Source: Actinomycetota bacterium (GTDB lineage: Bacteria; Actinomycetota; Humimicrobiia; Humimicrobiales; Humimicrobiaceae). From it: DNA of 25,845 nucleotides. The translations under genes were made by a program, and so were the position numbers. This document shows, piece by piece, positions 7,582 to 16,066 of this stretch; position 1 is the stretch's first letter, and each line of letters begins with the position of its first letter. The notes under the pieces are model-generated. The model worked only from the letters and a program-made list of their open reading frames with translations. It was not told where the DNA came from and did not search any database. The stretch lies in contig SOKC01000100.1 of the NCBI GenBank assembly GCA_004376325.1, positions 1 through 25,845 of the forward strand. Reading direction: 5' to 3'.

Positions 7582-8064
7582 ATGAACCACATTATATCAG
7601 TTTTGGTTGAGAACAAAGCAGGGGTACTGGCAAAGATATCCGGGCTTTTCAGCAGAAGAGGTTTTAACATTGGAAGCCTGGCAGTGGGCCCCACTGATGA
7701 TGAAAAAATTTCAAGGATTACCCTGGAAGTAAATGCGGAAGAGCACAGTATTGAACAAATCATAAAACAGCTTTATAAGTTAATAAATGTAATAAAAATT
7801 CAGGAGCTGGATCCATCAAACATTGTTGAAAGAGAACTGGTTCTGATTAAAGTAAGTGCTGATTCAAAAACCAGGCCTGAAATACTGGAAATAGTAAGTG
7901 TTTTCAGGGCAAATATTGTAGATGTTGCTAAAAAAACCTTAATGATTGAGATTACCGGAAACAGCAAGAAAGTAAAAGCGCTGGAAGATCTGCTCAGGCC
8001 TTTTGGAATACTTGAATTGGTCAGGACAGGTAAAATTGCATGCACCAGGGGCGGCAAATATTAA
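7582..8064 (+). CDS. ilvN: Acetolactate synthase small (regulatory) subunit IlvN
   Basis: IlvN binds the IlvB catalytic subunit and confers feedback inhibition, usually by valine. The 160-residue length matches the standard small subunit. The N-terminal ACT domain (about 1-78) reads ISVLVENKAGVLAKISGLFSRRG and continues FNIGSLAVG, the family's effector-site pattern. The C-terminal half (about 80-160), beginning RELVLIKVSA and ending near LRPFGILELVRTGKIACTRG, is the second conserved domain. AAGGTGG at 7569-7575 lies 6 bases before the ATG. It is 20 bases after ilvB, so the two are almost certainly cotranscribed. ilvC, which commonly follows ilvN, is not here; an aminotransferase comes next. 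Confidence 0.96.
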   Translation: MNHIISVLVENKAGVLAKISGLFSRRGFNIGSLAVGPTDDEKISRITLEVNAEEHSIEQIIKQLYKLINVIKIQELDPSNIVERELVLIKVSADSKTRPEILEIVSVFRANIVDVAKKTLMIEITGNSKKVKALEDLLRPFGILELVRTGKIACTRGGKY

Positions 8065-8110
8065 TTATTGGAATATATATTAATAGAATATATTTATTAT
8101 AAAATTATTT

Positions 8111-8118
8111 GGAAGGGG
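8111..8118 (+). promoter_or_regulatory. Ribosome-binding site fixing the aminotransferase start
   Basis: GGAAGGGG lies 8 bases before GTG at 8127. It falls inside the longer open frame that begins with TTG at 8109, which argues for the GTG as the true start. Confidence 0.7.
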
Positions 8119-8126
8119 AATTTGAA

Positions 8127-9293
8127 GTGGTAAAAAAATATATAATGACTCCAGGTCCTACGCCCATTTCTGAAGAGGTACTGCTGGAGCATGCAAGACC
8201 TCTTATGCATCACAGGTCTCCCGAGTTTTCGAAAATATTTATTGAGGTTACAGAAAAATTAAAAAAACTTTTTAAAACGAAAAATGATGTTTTTATATTA
8301 ACATCTTCAGGAACAGGTGCAATGGAAGCTGCGGTAACCAATTTCTTTTCTACAGGAGATAAAGTGCTGGTCGCAAGCGTAGGAAATTTTGGGGAAAGAT
8401 TTAAAAAGATTAGCAGCAGGTTTAATCTGGAAGTCATTTCCCTTGACTATGAGTGGGGAGATTCAGCCAATCCCGAGGACATTAAAAAAGTGCTGGTTGA
8501 TAATCCTGATATAAAAGGAGTTATGGTTCAGTTCAGCGAAACATCAACCGGCGCAATAAATGATATAAAGGCCATAGGAAATATTGTAAAAAATTATCCT
8601 GCAATCCTTATAGTCGATGCTATTAGCGGTCTGGGAGCATCGGACTTGAGGACTGATGAATGGAATCTTGATGTTGTGGCCGGAGGGTCGCAGAAAGCGC
8701 TGAGCGCTCCTACAGGAGTTGCATTTATAAGCATAAGTGATAAGGCATGGAAGCTTAATGAAAAATCAAATCTTCCCAGGTTTTATTTTGATCTTGCAGC
8801 AGCCAAAAATTATTCCCAGAAGACACCACCCCAGACACCATGGACTCCGGGAATATCAATAATTGTGGCAATGAATAGAGCTATTGATATGCTGTTCGAA
8901 GAAGGTCTGGAGAAGGTATTTGAAAGGCATAGGATACTGGCGCTGGCAACACAGAAAGCAGTAGAAAAAATGGGCCTCCAGCTTCTGGTGAAAGATGAAA
9001 GTAAAAGAGGTTTCTCGGTAACTTCTATCATAGTTCCTGATGGAATTGATGCCAAGGAACTTACCAAAACTATGAGAGTAAAGTATGGAGTAACTATTGC
9101 AGGTGGACAGGGCAAACTTTCAGGAAAGATTATAAGAATTGGACATCTGGGATATTTCGGGATGTTTGACAGCATTATTGTTATATCTGCATTAGAGATG
9201 ACCTTAAAAGAGCTTGGATATAAATTTGAGGTAGGTTCTGGTATTACTGAAGCAGAAAGAATATTTATGGAAAATAATTATTTGAATGACTGA
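8127..9293 (+). CDS. Class V aminotransferase (alanine/serine-glyoxylate type), probable partner of SerA
   Basis: This 388-residue PLP enzyme belongs to the alanine-glyoxylate/serine-pyruvate aminotransferase family. It opens with KKYIMTPGPTPIS (family N terminus), has SSGTGAMEAAV at about 60-70 for phosphate binding, IVDAIS with Asp164 for the PLP ring nitrogen, and GGSQKAL with the Schiff-base Lys190. The start is GTG at 8127, chosen because of the GGAAGGGG site 8 bases ahead; an upstream TTG at 8109 would put that site inside the gene. It overlaps the upstream edge of the serA region and lies 25 bases before the serA start. In similar pairs it is proposed to replace SerC and make phosphoserine from phosphohydroxypyruvate, or to make serine or glycine from glyoxylate. 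The substrate cannot be decided by reading. Confidence 0.88.
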   Translation: MVKKYIMTPGPTPISEEVLLEHARPLMHHRSPEFSKIFIEVTEKLKKLFKTKNDVFILTSSGTGAMEAAVTNFFSTGDKVLVASVGNFGERFKKISSRFNLEVISLDYEWGDSANPEDIKKVLVDNPDIKGVMVQFSETSTGAINDIKAIGNIVKNYPAILIVDAISGLGASDLRTDEWNLDVVAGGSQKALSAPTGVAFISISDKAWKLNEKSNLPRFYFDLAAAKNYSQKTPPQTPWTPGISIIVAMNRAIDMLFEEGLEKVFERHRILALATQKAVEKMGLQLLVKDESKRGFSVTSIIVPDGIDAKELTKTMRVKYGVTIAGGQGKLSGKIIRIGHLGYFGMFDSIIVISALEMTLKELGYKFEVGSGITEAERIFMENNYLND

Positions 9294-9306
9294 TAAAGGA
9301 AATAAT

Positions 9307-9313
9307 AGAGGAA
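9307..9313 (+). promoter_or_regulatory. Ribosome-binding site fixing the serA start
   Basis: AGAGGAA precedes the ATG at 9319 by 5 bases. The upstream in-frame ATG at 9286 overlaps the aminotransferase stop and has no such site, so 9319 is preferred. Confidence 0.65.
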
Positions 9314-9318
9314 TTAAA

Positions 9319-10908
9319 ATGACAAAGAAAATATTAATTACCGATGGTATTTCAAGCGAAGCCAAAAAGAAACTTGAAGAGCAGTTTATGGTGGAGGATA
9401 AAAAAGGACTGTCTCCTGAGAAGCTTAAAGAAGAGATTAAAGGTGTAAGCGCTATAATAATTAGAAGCGCTACCAAACTTACATCAGATATCATAGAAGC
9501 ATCGGATAAGCTTGAGATTATTGGTAGAGCAGGTATAGGAGTAGATAATGTAGACGTTTCGGCAGCAACCAAAAAGGGTATTATAGTAGTAAATGCCCCT
9601 ACCAGTAATGCGGTTACTGTTGCAGAACACACTATAGCTCTTATGCTTTCTTTAGTCCGAAAGATTCCCGAAGCTAATTTCTCCCTGAAAGGCGGCAGGT
9701 GGGAGAAATCAAAGTTCAGAGGTATTGAACTGGAGGGAAAAACACTTGGCATAGTAGGTTTTGGTCAGATAGGAGGACTGGTTGCAAAGAAGGCTATCGG
9801 ACTGGGTATGAAAGTAATCGCTTATGATCCGTTTGTATCTGAAGACCGGTTTAAGCAACTGGAGATAAGAAAAGCTGACAGGCTGGAGAACATTTATGAG
9901 GAAGCTGATTTTATTTCAATACACCTGCCCAAGAACAAAGATACCCTGGGAATGTTCGATAAAGCTGAGTTTTATAAAATGAAAAAAGGGACAATAATAT
10001 TAAATGTTGCCAGAGGCGGTATCGTTGTAGAAAAGGATCTTGCAGAAGCCATCAGGGGTGGTCAAATAGGTGGAGCGGCGCTGGATGTTTATGAAGTGGA
10101 GCCCTGCACCGATTCCCCTGTTTTTAAACTGGAAGAAGTAGTATGCACGCCCCACCTGGGAGCATCAACTACAGAAGCCCAGGATAGAGCGGGAACTACA
10201 ATTGCAGAACAGGTTATAGATGTACTTAATGGAAAAAATGCCACTTTCCCGGTAAATGCGCCGGCTATAAGACCGGAACAAATGGAGGTCCTGTCACCTT
10301 TCTTTGAATTATGTGAAAACCTCGGAAGCCTGTTTATAAATTTGGTTGAAGGCAATTTAGATAGTTTAAAGATTGGATATTACGGGAAAGTGTCTGAATA
10401 TGATGTGAGGGTCCCAACATCCGTTATACTGGTAAAAATACTGGAAAGATATTCAGCGGAAAATGTAAATATGGTAAATGTTGATCTGGTAACCAAGGAA
10501 ACAGGCCTTAAGGTAAAAGTAGTAAAAAGCAGCCAGTCGAAGGATTTTATTAATTTGATTACCCTGGAGGGCAAAGGAAAAGACAGCGAGCTTTCCATCT
10601 CGGGGACCACTACCGGTAAAAAGGATACCCCAAGATTTATTGCTATTGATAAGTTTGAGATAGATATGGTTCCTTCAAAGTATATGGCATTTATAAGATA
10701 TAGGGATATTCCAGGCCAGATTGGCAAGATAGGGACTGCTTTCGGCGAGTTAAATGTAAATATTGCATCAATGCATGTAGGAAGAAAGAAGATGAGTGGG
10801 GATGCAGTAATGGGCTTGAATCTGGATAATGAAGTGAACCCTGAAATGCTAGAAGAATTTAAAAAGCTTTCAGGTTTTAAAAATATAAAGATAGTTACTC
10901 TTTATTAA
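9319..10908 (+). CDS. serA: D-3-phosphoglycerate dehydrogenase SerA (long form)
   Basis: SerA oxidises 3-phosphoglycerate to 3-phosphohydroxypyruvate with NAD, the first step of phosphorylated serine synthesis. From ATG 9319 it is 529 residues, typical of the long form with an added regulatory domain and C-terminal ACT domain. Seen are the Rossmann motif GFGQIGG (147-153), catalytic Arg232 in NVARGG, Glu261 in YEVEP and His279 in PHLGAST. The intervening domain covers about 315-450, and the ACT domain starts near RYRDIPGQIGKIG and contains NVNIASMHVGRK. Start choice rests on AGAGGAA just upstream and on MTKKILITDG as a normal N terminus. It is directly downstream of the aminotransferase, supporting a shared serine pathway. 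No serB is in the window. Confidence 0.95.
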   Translation: MTKKILITDGISSEAKKKLEEQFMVEDKKGLSPEKLKEEIKGVSAIIIRSATKLTSDIIEASDKLEIIGRAGIGVDNVDVSAATKKGIIVVNAPTSNAVTVAEHTIALMLSLVRKIPEANFSLKGGRWEKSKFRGIELEGKTLGIVGFGQIGGLVAKKAIGLGMKVIAYDPFVSEDRFKQLEIRKADRLENIYEEADFISIHLPKNKDTLGMFDKAEFYKMKKGTIILNVARGGIVVEKDLAEAIRGGQIGGAALDVYEVEPCTDSPVFKLEEVVCTPHLGASTTEAQDRAGTTIAEQVIDVLNGKNATFPVNAPAIRPEQMEVLSPFFELCENLGSLFINLVEGNLDSLKIGYYGKVSEYDVRVPTSVILVKILERYSAENVNMVNVDLVTKETGLKVKVVKSSQSKDFINLITLEGKGKDSELSISGTTTGKKDTPRFIAIDKFEIDMVPSKYMAFIRYRDIPGQIGKIGTAFGELNVNIASMHVGRKKMSGDAVMGLNLDNEVNPEMLEEFKKLSGFKNIKIVTLY

Positions 10909-10950
10909 ATAAAAAGATTTTAAGAAAGACTTTAATATCATAAAGGTTGG

Positions 10951-12480
10951 TTGATTTCAACGGAAAATAAGAAAAATAAGATTTATATATTTGATACAAC
11001 ATTGCGGGATGGTGAACAGGCGCCTGGCATACACTTGAACACAAAGGAAAAACTGGAAATAGCCCAGCAGCTTGCTAAGTTAAATGTGGATATTATAGAA
11101 GCTGGTTTTCCGATATCCTCAAAAAGCGATTTTAATTCGGTAAAGAAGATATCGGGCAGGATTAAAGATAGGAGAATTGCCGCTCTGGCCAGGGCAAATT
11201 TAAAGGATATAGATGCTGCCGGAGAAGCTCTTAAAAGTGCAGAACAACCGGTAATACATACTTTCATCTCCTCATCTGATATCCACCTTAAGTATCAGCT
11301 AAAGAAAAGCAGAGAAGAAGTGCTGGAGCTTGCAGGGGAAGCTGTAAAAAGAAGTCTTAAATATACGGACATGGTTGAGTTTTCAGCAATGGATGCAACC
11401 AGGAGTGACTGGGAATTCTTATGCAGGTTATTTGAAATTGTAATAAGAAGCGGCGCCAGTGTCATAAATATCCCCGATACAGTGGGTTATGCTATTCCAA
11501 ACGAGTTTGGAAGAATGATAGATTACATTTTTGAAAATACCAGAGGTATAGAAGATGCAATAGTAAGCGTGCACTGTCACAATGATCTTGGTCTTGCTGT
11601 TGCTAATTCACTAATGGCTATAGAACATGGAGTAAGACAGGTCGAATGTGCGGTAAATGGTATCGGTGAGAGGGCCGGCAATGCATCGCTTGAAGAATTG
11701 GCTATGATTATAGATACCCGTAAAAGAGACCTCGGGGTATTTACCGATATTAATATAGGTGAAATTATAAGAACCAGCAGTATTGTAAAGTCACTTACTG
11801 GTTATGTTGTTGCGCCCAATAAAGCAATAGTAGGTAAGAATGCATTCAGCCATGAAGCCGGAATACATCAGGATGGAATGTTAAAGGAAAGGTCCACTTA
11901 TGAAATAATAAAACCTGAAAATATTGGCCTGAAATCATCAAAACTGGTACTGGGTAAGCATTCAGGCAGGCACGCATTTGTAGAGAGACTAGCAGAACTT
12001 GGTATCCGTCTTGAGGAAAATGATTTAGAAAAGGCTTTTGAAAGATTTAAAGACCTTGCAGAGAAAAAAGGAGCTATAAATGACCAGGATATCAAAGCGA
12101 TAGTAGAAAATGAATTGCGGGAGGTTTGGGAGCATTTCATACTTAAGTATTACCAGGTTCAAAGTGGTTCAAATATCAAGGCAACATCTACAATAGGCAT
12201 AGAGATAGAAGGTAAAGTCCACGAAGGCACTTCGACCGGCGATGGTCCGGTGGATGCTTCATTTAAGGCTATCGATAAAATAACAAAAATAAATGCAAAA
12301 TTAGTGGAATATAAAATAGAAGCTGTATCCGGAGGTAAAGATGCGCTGGGTTCAGTTAAAATAATAGTGAGTACCAACGGAACAGAAGTTATGGGCAGCG
12401 GTATTAGCACAGATATAGTCGAGGCAAGCATAAAGGCTTATATTGATGCAATGAATAGAATTGTAGAAAGCTCGGAATAA
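10951..12480 (+). CDS. leuA: 2-isopropylmalate synthase LeuA
   Basis: LeuA condenses acetyl-CoA with 2-oxoisovalerate, committing carbon to leucine. The 509-residue protein has the TIM-barrel signature FDTTLRDGEQAPG (14-26), the metal motif HCHNDLGLAVANS with His208 and His210, and NGIGERAGNASLEE (about 236-249). After a linker, the C-terminal regulatory domain contains EYKIEAVSGGKDALGSV, the usual leucine-feedback domain. The start is TTG at 10951, preceded at 4 bases by AAGG; no ATG or GTG lies nearby in frame. It follows serA by 42 bases. Residues favour LeuA over homocitrate synthase, and the separate cimA gene downstream covers the citramalate reaction. Confidence 0.94.
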   Translation: MISTENKKNKIYIFDTTLRDGEQAPGIHLNTKEKLEIAQQLAKLNVDIIEAGFPISSKSDFNSVKKISGRIKDRRIAALARANLKDIDAAGEALKSAEQPVIHTFISSSDIHLKYQLKKSREEVLELAGEAVKRSLKYTDMVEFSAMDATRSDWEFLCRLFEIVIRSGASVINIPDTVGYAIPNEFGRMIDYIFENTRGIEDAIVSVHCHNDLGLAVANSLMAIEHGVRQVECAVNGIGERAGNASLEELAMIIDTRKRDLGVFTDINIGEIIRTSSIVKSLTGYVVAPNKAIVGKNAFSHEAGIHQDGMLKERSTYEIIKPENIGLKSSKLVLGKHSGRHAFVERLAELGIRLEENDLEKAFERFKDLAEKKGAINDQDIKAIVENELREVWEHFILKYYQVQSGSNIKATSTIGIEIEGKVHEGTSTGDGPVDASFKAIDKITKINAKLVEYKIEAVSGGKDALGSVKIIVSTNGTEVMGSGISTDIVEASIKAYIDAMNRIVESSE

Positions 12481-12555
12481 AAGGTTACAGGTTGGGTTAA
12501 ATAGGGGAATTAATAAACTAAAAAAATTTTAAGTTAAGAAGGGAACTTTATAAAG

Positions 12556-13833
12556 TTGAATGATAAAAATAAACCACAGACAATTGCGCAGAAAATACTT
12601 GCCTATCACTGCGGCAAGGATTACACGTCTGAAGGCGAGATAGTAAATGCAGATGTAGATATTGTGCTCGGTAACGACATCACCCTGCCTATTGCGATTG
12701 AGGAATTTGATAAGATTGGCGCGGGCAGAGTTTTTGATGAGGAAAAAGTGGTTGTGGTACCTGACCATTTTGCTCCTAATAAGGATATAAAATCTGCCCA
12801 GCAGTGTAAATTATTAAGGGAATTTGCCAGGAAGCAGGATATTAAAAATTATTTTGAAGTGGGAAAAATGGGCATAGAGCATGCGCTTCTTCCTGAATTG
12901 GGCCTGGTACTACCGGGTAATCTGGTGGTAGGGGCGGATTCTCACACCTGTACTTACGGTGCTCTGGGAGCAGCTTCAACAGGTGTTGGGAGCACGGATG
13001 TAGCAGTGGCAATGGCTACCGGCAAGCTCTGGTTTATGGTGCCCAAAACTATAAAATTTATCTACAGCGGCAGTTTAAAGAAATGGATAACCGGAAAGGA
13101 CTTAATACTTTATACCATAGGTCTGATAGGAGTGGACGGCGCGCTTTACAAATCTATGGAGTTCAGCGGTCCGGTAGTAAGTAAACTGTCTATGGATTCC
13201 CGATTTACAATATCTAATATGGCTATAGAGGCAGGCGGAAAATTTGGAATCTTTGAAGTTGATGGGATAACCGAGGAATTTTTAAAGTCAAGGTCTGATG
13301 GAAGCTATAAGATATTTAAAAGTGATCCTGATGTAGATTATGAAAAGACATATAATATAGATTGTTCGGATATAGAATTGCAGGTGGCAGCTCCTCATCT
13401 TCCGTCAAATGCAAGAAATGCAAAGGATTTAACCGGTATTAGTATAGATCAGGTGGTAATAGGTTCCTGTACCAACGGAAGGGTGGAAGATTTAAGAATT
13501 GCAGCAGAAATTTTAAATGGCAGAGAAGTGGATAGAAATTTAAGGACCATAATAATTCCTGCCACTCAGAACATATATCTTGAGGCATTAAAAAAGGGTT
13601 ATATTGAAATTTTTATAAATTCAGGCTGTGCGGTAAGCACTCCAACCTGTGGGCCCTGCCTGGGAGGCCATATGGGTGTACTGGCCGAAGGGGAGAGAGC
13701 AGTATCTACAACCAATAGAAATTTTGTTGGCAGGATGGGCCATCCAAAAAGTGAAGTTTACTTAAGTGGACCTTCGGTAGCCGCAGCATCTGCAGTAGCC
13801 GGCAGAATAGCAACCCCGGAGGAGGTTATTTGA
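12556..13833 (+). CDS. leuC: 3-isopropylmalate dehydratase large subunit LeuC (archaeal/type 2 class)
   Basis: LeuC with LeuD isomerises 2- to 3-isopropylmalate through a [4Fe-4S] cluster. At 425 residues it is the shorter class shared by archaea and many bacteria, the group that also contains homoaconitase and methylmalate isomerases. Seen are VGADSHTCTYGALGA (125-139), GSCTNGR with Cys305, and TCGPCLGG with Cys365 and Cys368, the three cluster ligands. The start is TTG at 12556; GAAGGGA lies 11 bases upstream, rather far, but no other in-frame start fits. It overlaps leuD by 4 bases. Because cimA lies in the same run and no second isomerase is seen, this complex probably also isomerises citramalate. 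Confidence 0.94.
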   Translation: MNDKNKPQTIAQKILAYHCGKDYTSEGEIVNADVDIVLGNDITLPIAIEEFDKIGAGRVFDEEKVVVVPDHFAPNKDIKSAQQCKLLREFARKQDIKNYFEVGKMGIEHALLPELGLVLPGNLVVGADSHTCTYGALGAASTGVGSTDVAVAMATGKLWFMVPKTIKFIYSGSLKKWITGKDLILYTIGLIGVDGALYKSMEFSGPVVSKLSMDSRFTISNMAIEAGGKFGIFEVDGITEEFLKSRSDGSYKIFKSDPDVDYEKTYNIDCSDIELQVAAPHLPSNARNAKDLTGISIDQVVIGSCTNGRVEDLRIAAEILNGREVDRNLRTIIIPATQNIYLEALKKGYIEIFINSGCAVSTPTCGPCLGGHMGVLAEGERAVSTTNRNFVGRMGHPKSEVYLSGPSVAAASAVAGRIATPEEVI

Positions 13834-14327
13834 TAATAATAAGGGAAAGAGCAATAAAATACGGGAATAATGTTGATACTGATGTGATAATACCGGCTAG
13901 ATATCTCAATACCACTGAGGATAGAGAGCTGGCTTCGCATTGCTTTGAGGGTCTGGATAAGGATTTTAAGGAGAAGGTAAAGGAAAGAAAAATAATTGTT
14001 GCAGGCCATAATTTCGGATGCGGTTCTTCCAGAGAACATGCTCCGCTGTCCATAAAAGCAAGCGGGATAAAGGCTGTAATTGCAGTATCGTTTGCCCGTA
14101 TATTTTTTAGAAATGCTATAAATATAGGGCTTCCGGTTATAGCAAGCAGCCAGGCAAGTAGTTTTATACAGGATGGAGATGAGCTGGAGATAGATTTAAG
14201 CAGTGGTAAAATTAAAGATATTACAAAAGATAAAATATTTGATGTAAAACCGCTTCCTGAGTTTATCCAGGGGATAATAAGAAGCGGCGGATATATAAAT
14301 TTTACTAAAGAGAATATAAAGAGGTAA
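13830..14327 (+). CDS. leuD: 3-isopropylmalate dehydratase small subunit LeuD
   Basis: The 165-residue swivel-domain subunit pairs with LeuC and determines much of the substrate choice. It has NNVDTDVIIPARYL near the start and the conserved FGCGSSREHAP at 62-72. The substrate loop reads YLNT (25-28). In methanogen studies this loop separates isopropylmalate from homoaconitate isomerases (homoaconitase carries YLRT); here Arg is replaced by Asn, so the loop gives no clear answer. The start is TTG at 13830, overlapping the leuC stop as TTGA. AGGAGG at 13820-13825 lies 4 bases ahead. The overlap implies coupled translation and equal subunit amounts. Confidence 0.95.
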   Translation: MIIIRERAIKYGNNVDTDVIIPARYLNTTEDRELASHCFEGLDKDFKEKVKERKIIVAGHNFGCGSSREHAPLSIKASGIKAVIAVSFARIFFRNAINIGLPVIASSQASSFIQDGDELEIDLSSGKIKDITKDKIFDVKPLPEFIQGIIRSGGYINFTKENIKR

Positions 14328-14351
14328 TTAATTTTAACTGTAATTTTTTAA

Positions 14352-15947
14352 ATGAATAAAATGAATAGTGAATTGAGAGATAAAATATATGTGCTGGATA
14401 CCACTTTAAGGGATGGCGCCCAGAGAGCTGATATATCTTTTTCGGTCAATGATAAGCTGCAGATGATAGATAGGTTTGATGATATCGGCATTGATTATAT
14501 TGAAGTTGGATTTCCTGCGTCCAATCCGAAGGAAATGGAATTATTTGAAAAGCTAAAAGGTAGAAAATTCGAATATTCCAAAATAGTAGCCCTTGGAATG
14601 ACCAGACGAAAGAGTGTATCTGCAGCAGAGGACAATGATTTGAAACAATTAATTGATTCGGGCGCGGATGCTGTCTGTGTTGTGGGTAAATCATCTTCTC
14701 TTCACGCCGAAAAGGTTATAGAGACAACGCTTGAAAATAACCTGAGCATGATTTTTGATTCCATAGAGTACTTAAAGAAATATTTCCCTGAAGTGATTTT
14801 TGATGCCGAGCATTTTTTTGATGGTTTTAAAGAAAATCCGAAGTATGCGCTGGAAACTTTAAAATCGGCTTTGGAAGCAGGTGCAGATTATTTATGTCTT
14901 TGTGATACTAATGGAGGTATGCTTCCCGATGATGTTATAGAGATAATCGATAAGGTGAATAGGGGAGTTAAAGCAACGCTGGGGGTACATTTTCACAATG
15001 ACAGCGGATGCGCTGTCGCAAATACTGTAATAGCTGTAAAGAAGGGAATAAAGATGATTCAGGGAACAATAAACGGTTATGGTGAGAGATGCGGCAATGC
15101 GGACCTGTGCCAGATAATTCCCAATCTGGAGATAAAATTAAAGAAGAACTGCTTAAAAGAAGACAGCCTGAAGCATTTAACCAATCTTTCAAGGTTTGTA
15201 AGTGAGACTGCAAATCAGATTGCAAATCCAAGCCAACCGTTTGTAGGCCGTAATGCTTTTACCCATAAGGGCGGTATGCATGTAAGCGGGGTAAGCAAAT
15301 TACCAAAAGCATTTGAGCATATGGATCCTGAGATAGTTGGAAATACCAGAGAAATATTAATTTCAGAGCTTTCCGGTAAGAAATCTATAATTCTTAAGGC
15401 AAAGGAATTTGGAATTAATCTGGAAGATGATTTAAAAAAGGTAAGTGAGATTTTAAACAGGGTTCAGAATCTGGAGCATAAAGGTTATCAGTTTGAGGCT
15501 GCTGACGGGAGTTTTGAACTGCTGGTTAAAGAAGTTACCGGTACAAAGAAGAAGTTTTTTAAACTGGAAAGCTTCAGAGTATTAAACGAGAAGAAGGAAG
15601 ATGGCAGTATGTTGTCTGAGGCCACAGTTAAGGTGTTGATTGATGAAAATAGGATTATCGAAACTGCAGAGGGTAACGGCCCGGTTAATGCCCTGGACAG
15701 TGCGTTAAGAAAAGCAATTGAAAGCTGTTATCCTGCGCTGTCAAGAATCACCCTTACAGACTTTAAGGTTAGGGTACTTGATGAGAAGAAGGGTACCGGA
15801 GCAGTGGTAAGAGTTCTGATTGAATCATCAGATGGCAAGAAGAGCTGGGGGACCATAGGGGTATCTGAGAATATAATCGAAGCCAGCTGGCAGGCCCTGG
15901 AAGACAGTATTATATATGGCCTGATGCATGTGGAGAAGAATAAATAG
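14352..15947 (+). CDS. cimA: (R)-citramalate synthase CimA
   Basis: CimA condenses acetyl-CoA and pyruvate to citramalate, giving 2-oxobutyrate for isoleucine without threonine. The 531-residue protein has YVLDTTLRDGAQRADISFS (13-31), where GAQ replaces the GEQ of LeuA. It also has FDAEHFFDGFKENP and CLCDTNGGMLPDD, hallmarks of the long citramalate synthase family, plus HFHNDSGCAVANT and NGYGERCGNADLCQI. A C-terminal LeuA-like regulatory domain with GTGAVVRVLI covers the last 100 residues. The ATG at 14352 has no Shine-Dalgarno sequence, and ATG 14361 is an alternative. It is the last gene of the run, 24 bases after leuD and convergent with the next gene. Related enzymes such as homocitrate synthase lack these blocks, so the call is firm. 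Confidence 0.94.
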   Translation: MNKMNSELRDKIYVLDTTLRDGAQRADISFSVNDKLQMIDRFDDIGIDYIEVGFPASNPKEMELFEKLKGRKFEYSKIVALGMTRRKSVSAAEDNDLKQLIDSGADAVCVVGKSSSLHAEKVIETTLENNLSMIFDSIEYLKKYFPEVIFDAEHFFDGFKENPKYALETLKSALEAGADYLCLCDTNGGMLPDDVIEIIDKVNRGVKATLGVHFHNDSGCAVANTVIAVKKGIKMIQGTINGYGERCGNADLCQIIPNLEIKLKKNCLKEDSLKHLTNLSRFVSETANQIANPSQPFVGRNAFTHKGGMHVSGVSKLPKAFEHMDPEIVGNTREILISELSGKKSIILKAKEFGINLEDDLKKVSEILNRVQNLEHKGYQFEAADGSFELLVKEVTGTKKKFFKLESFRVLNEKKEDGSMLSEATVKVLIDENRIIETAEGNGPVNALDSALRKAIESCYPALSRITLTDFKVRVLDEKKGTGAVVRVLIESSDGKKSWGTIGVSENIIEASWQALEDSIIYGLMHVEKNK

Positions 15948-16066
15948 GGTTATGAAATTCATAGGAATTTACTCATAAATTTTCTTGATATATAGACAAT
16001 ACAGTGGTGAAGTATCGAAGCAAAATGTTAATGTATTTGACTATGAACGTGGTAATTAGTTAAATT

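Noticed and set aside
9204..9752. Long antisense open frame opposite the serA start
   Set aside because: It lies opposite confident genes, has low-complexity hydrophobic composition and no start signal; an antisense shadow.
15948..16066. Terminator between convergent cimA and the flavin reductase
   Set aside because: Only a 6-bp AT-rich inverted repeat, AAATTC/GAATTT at 15955-15970, is present, with no T run.
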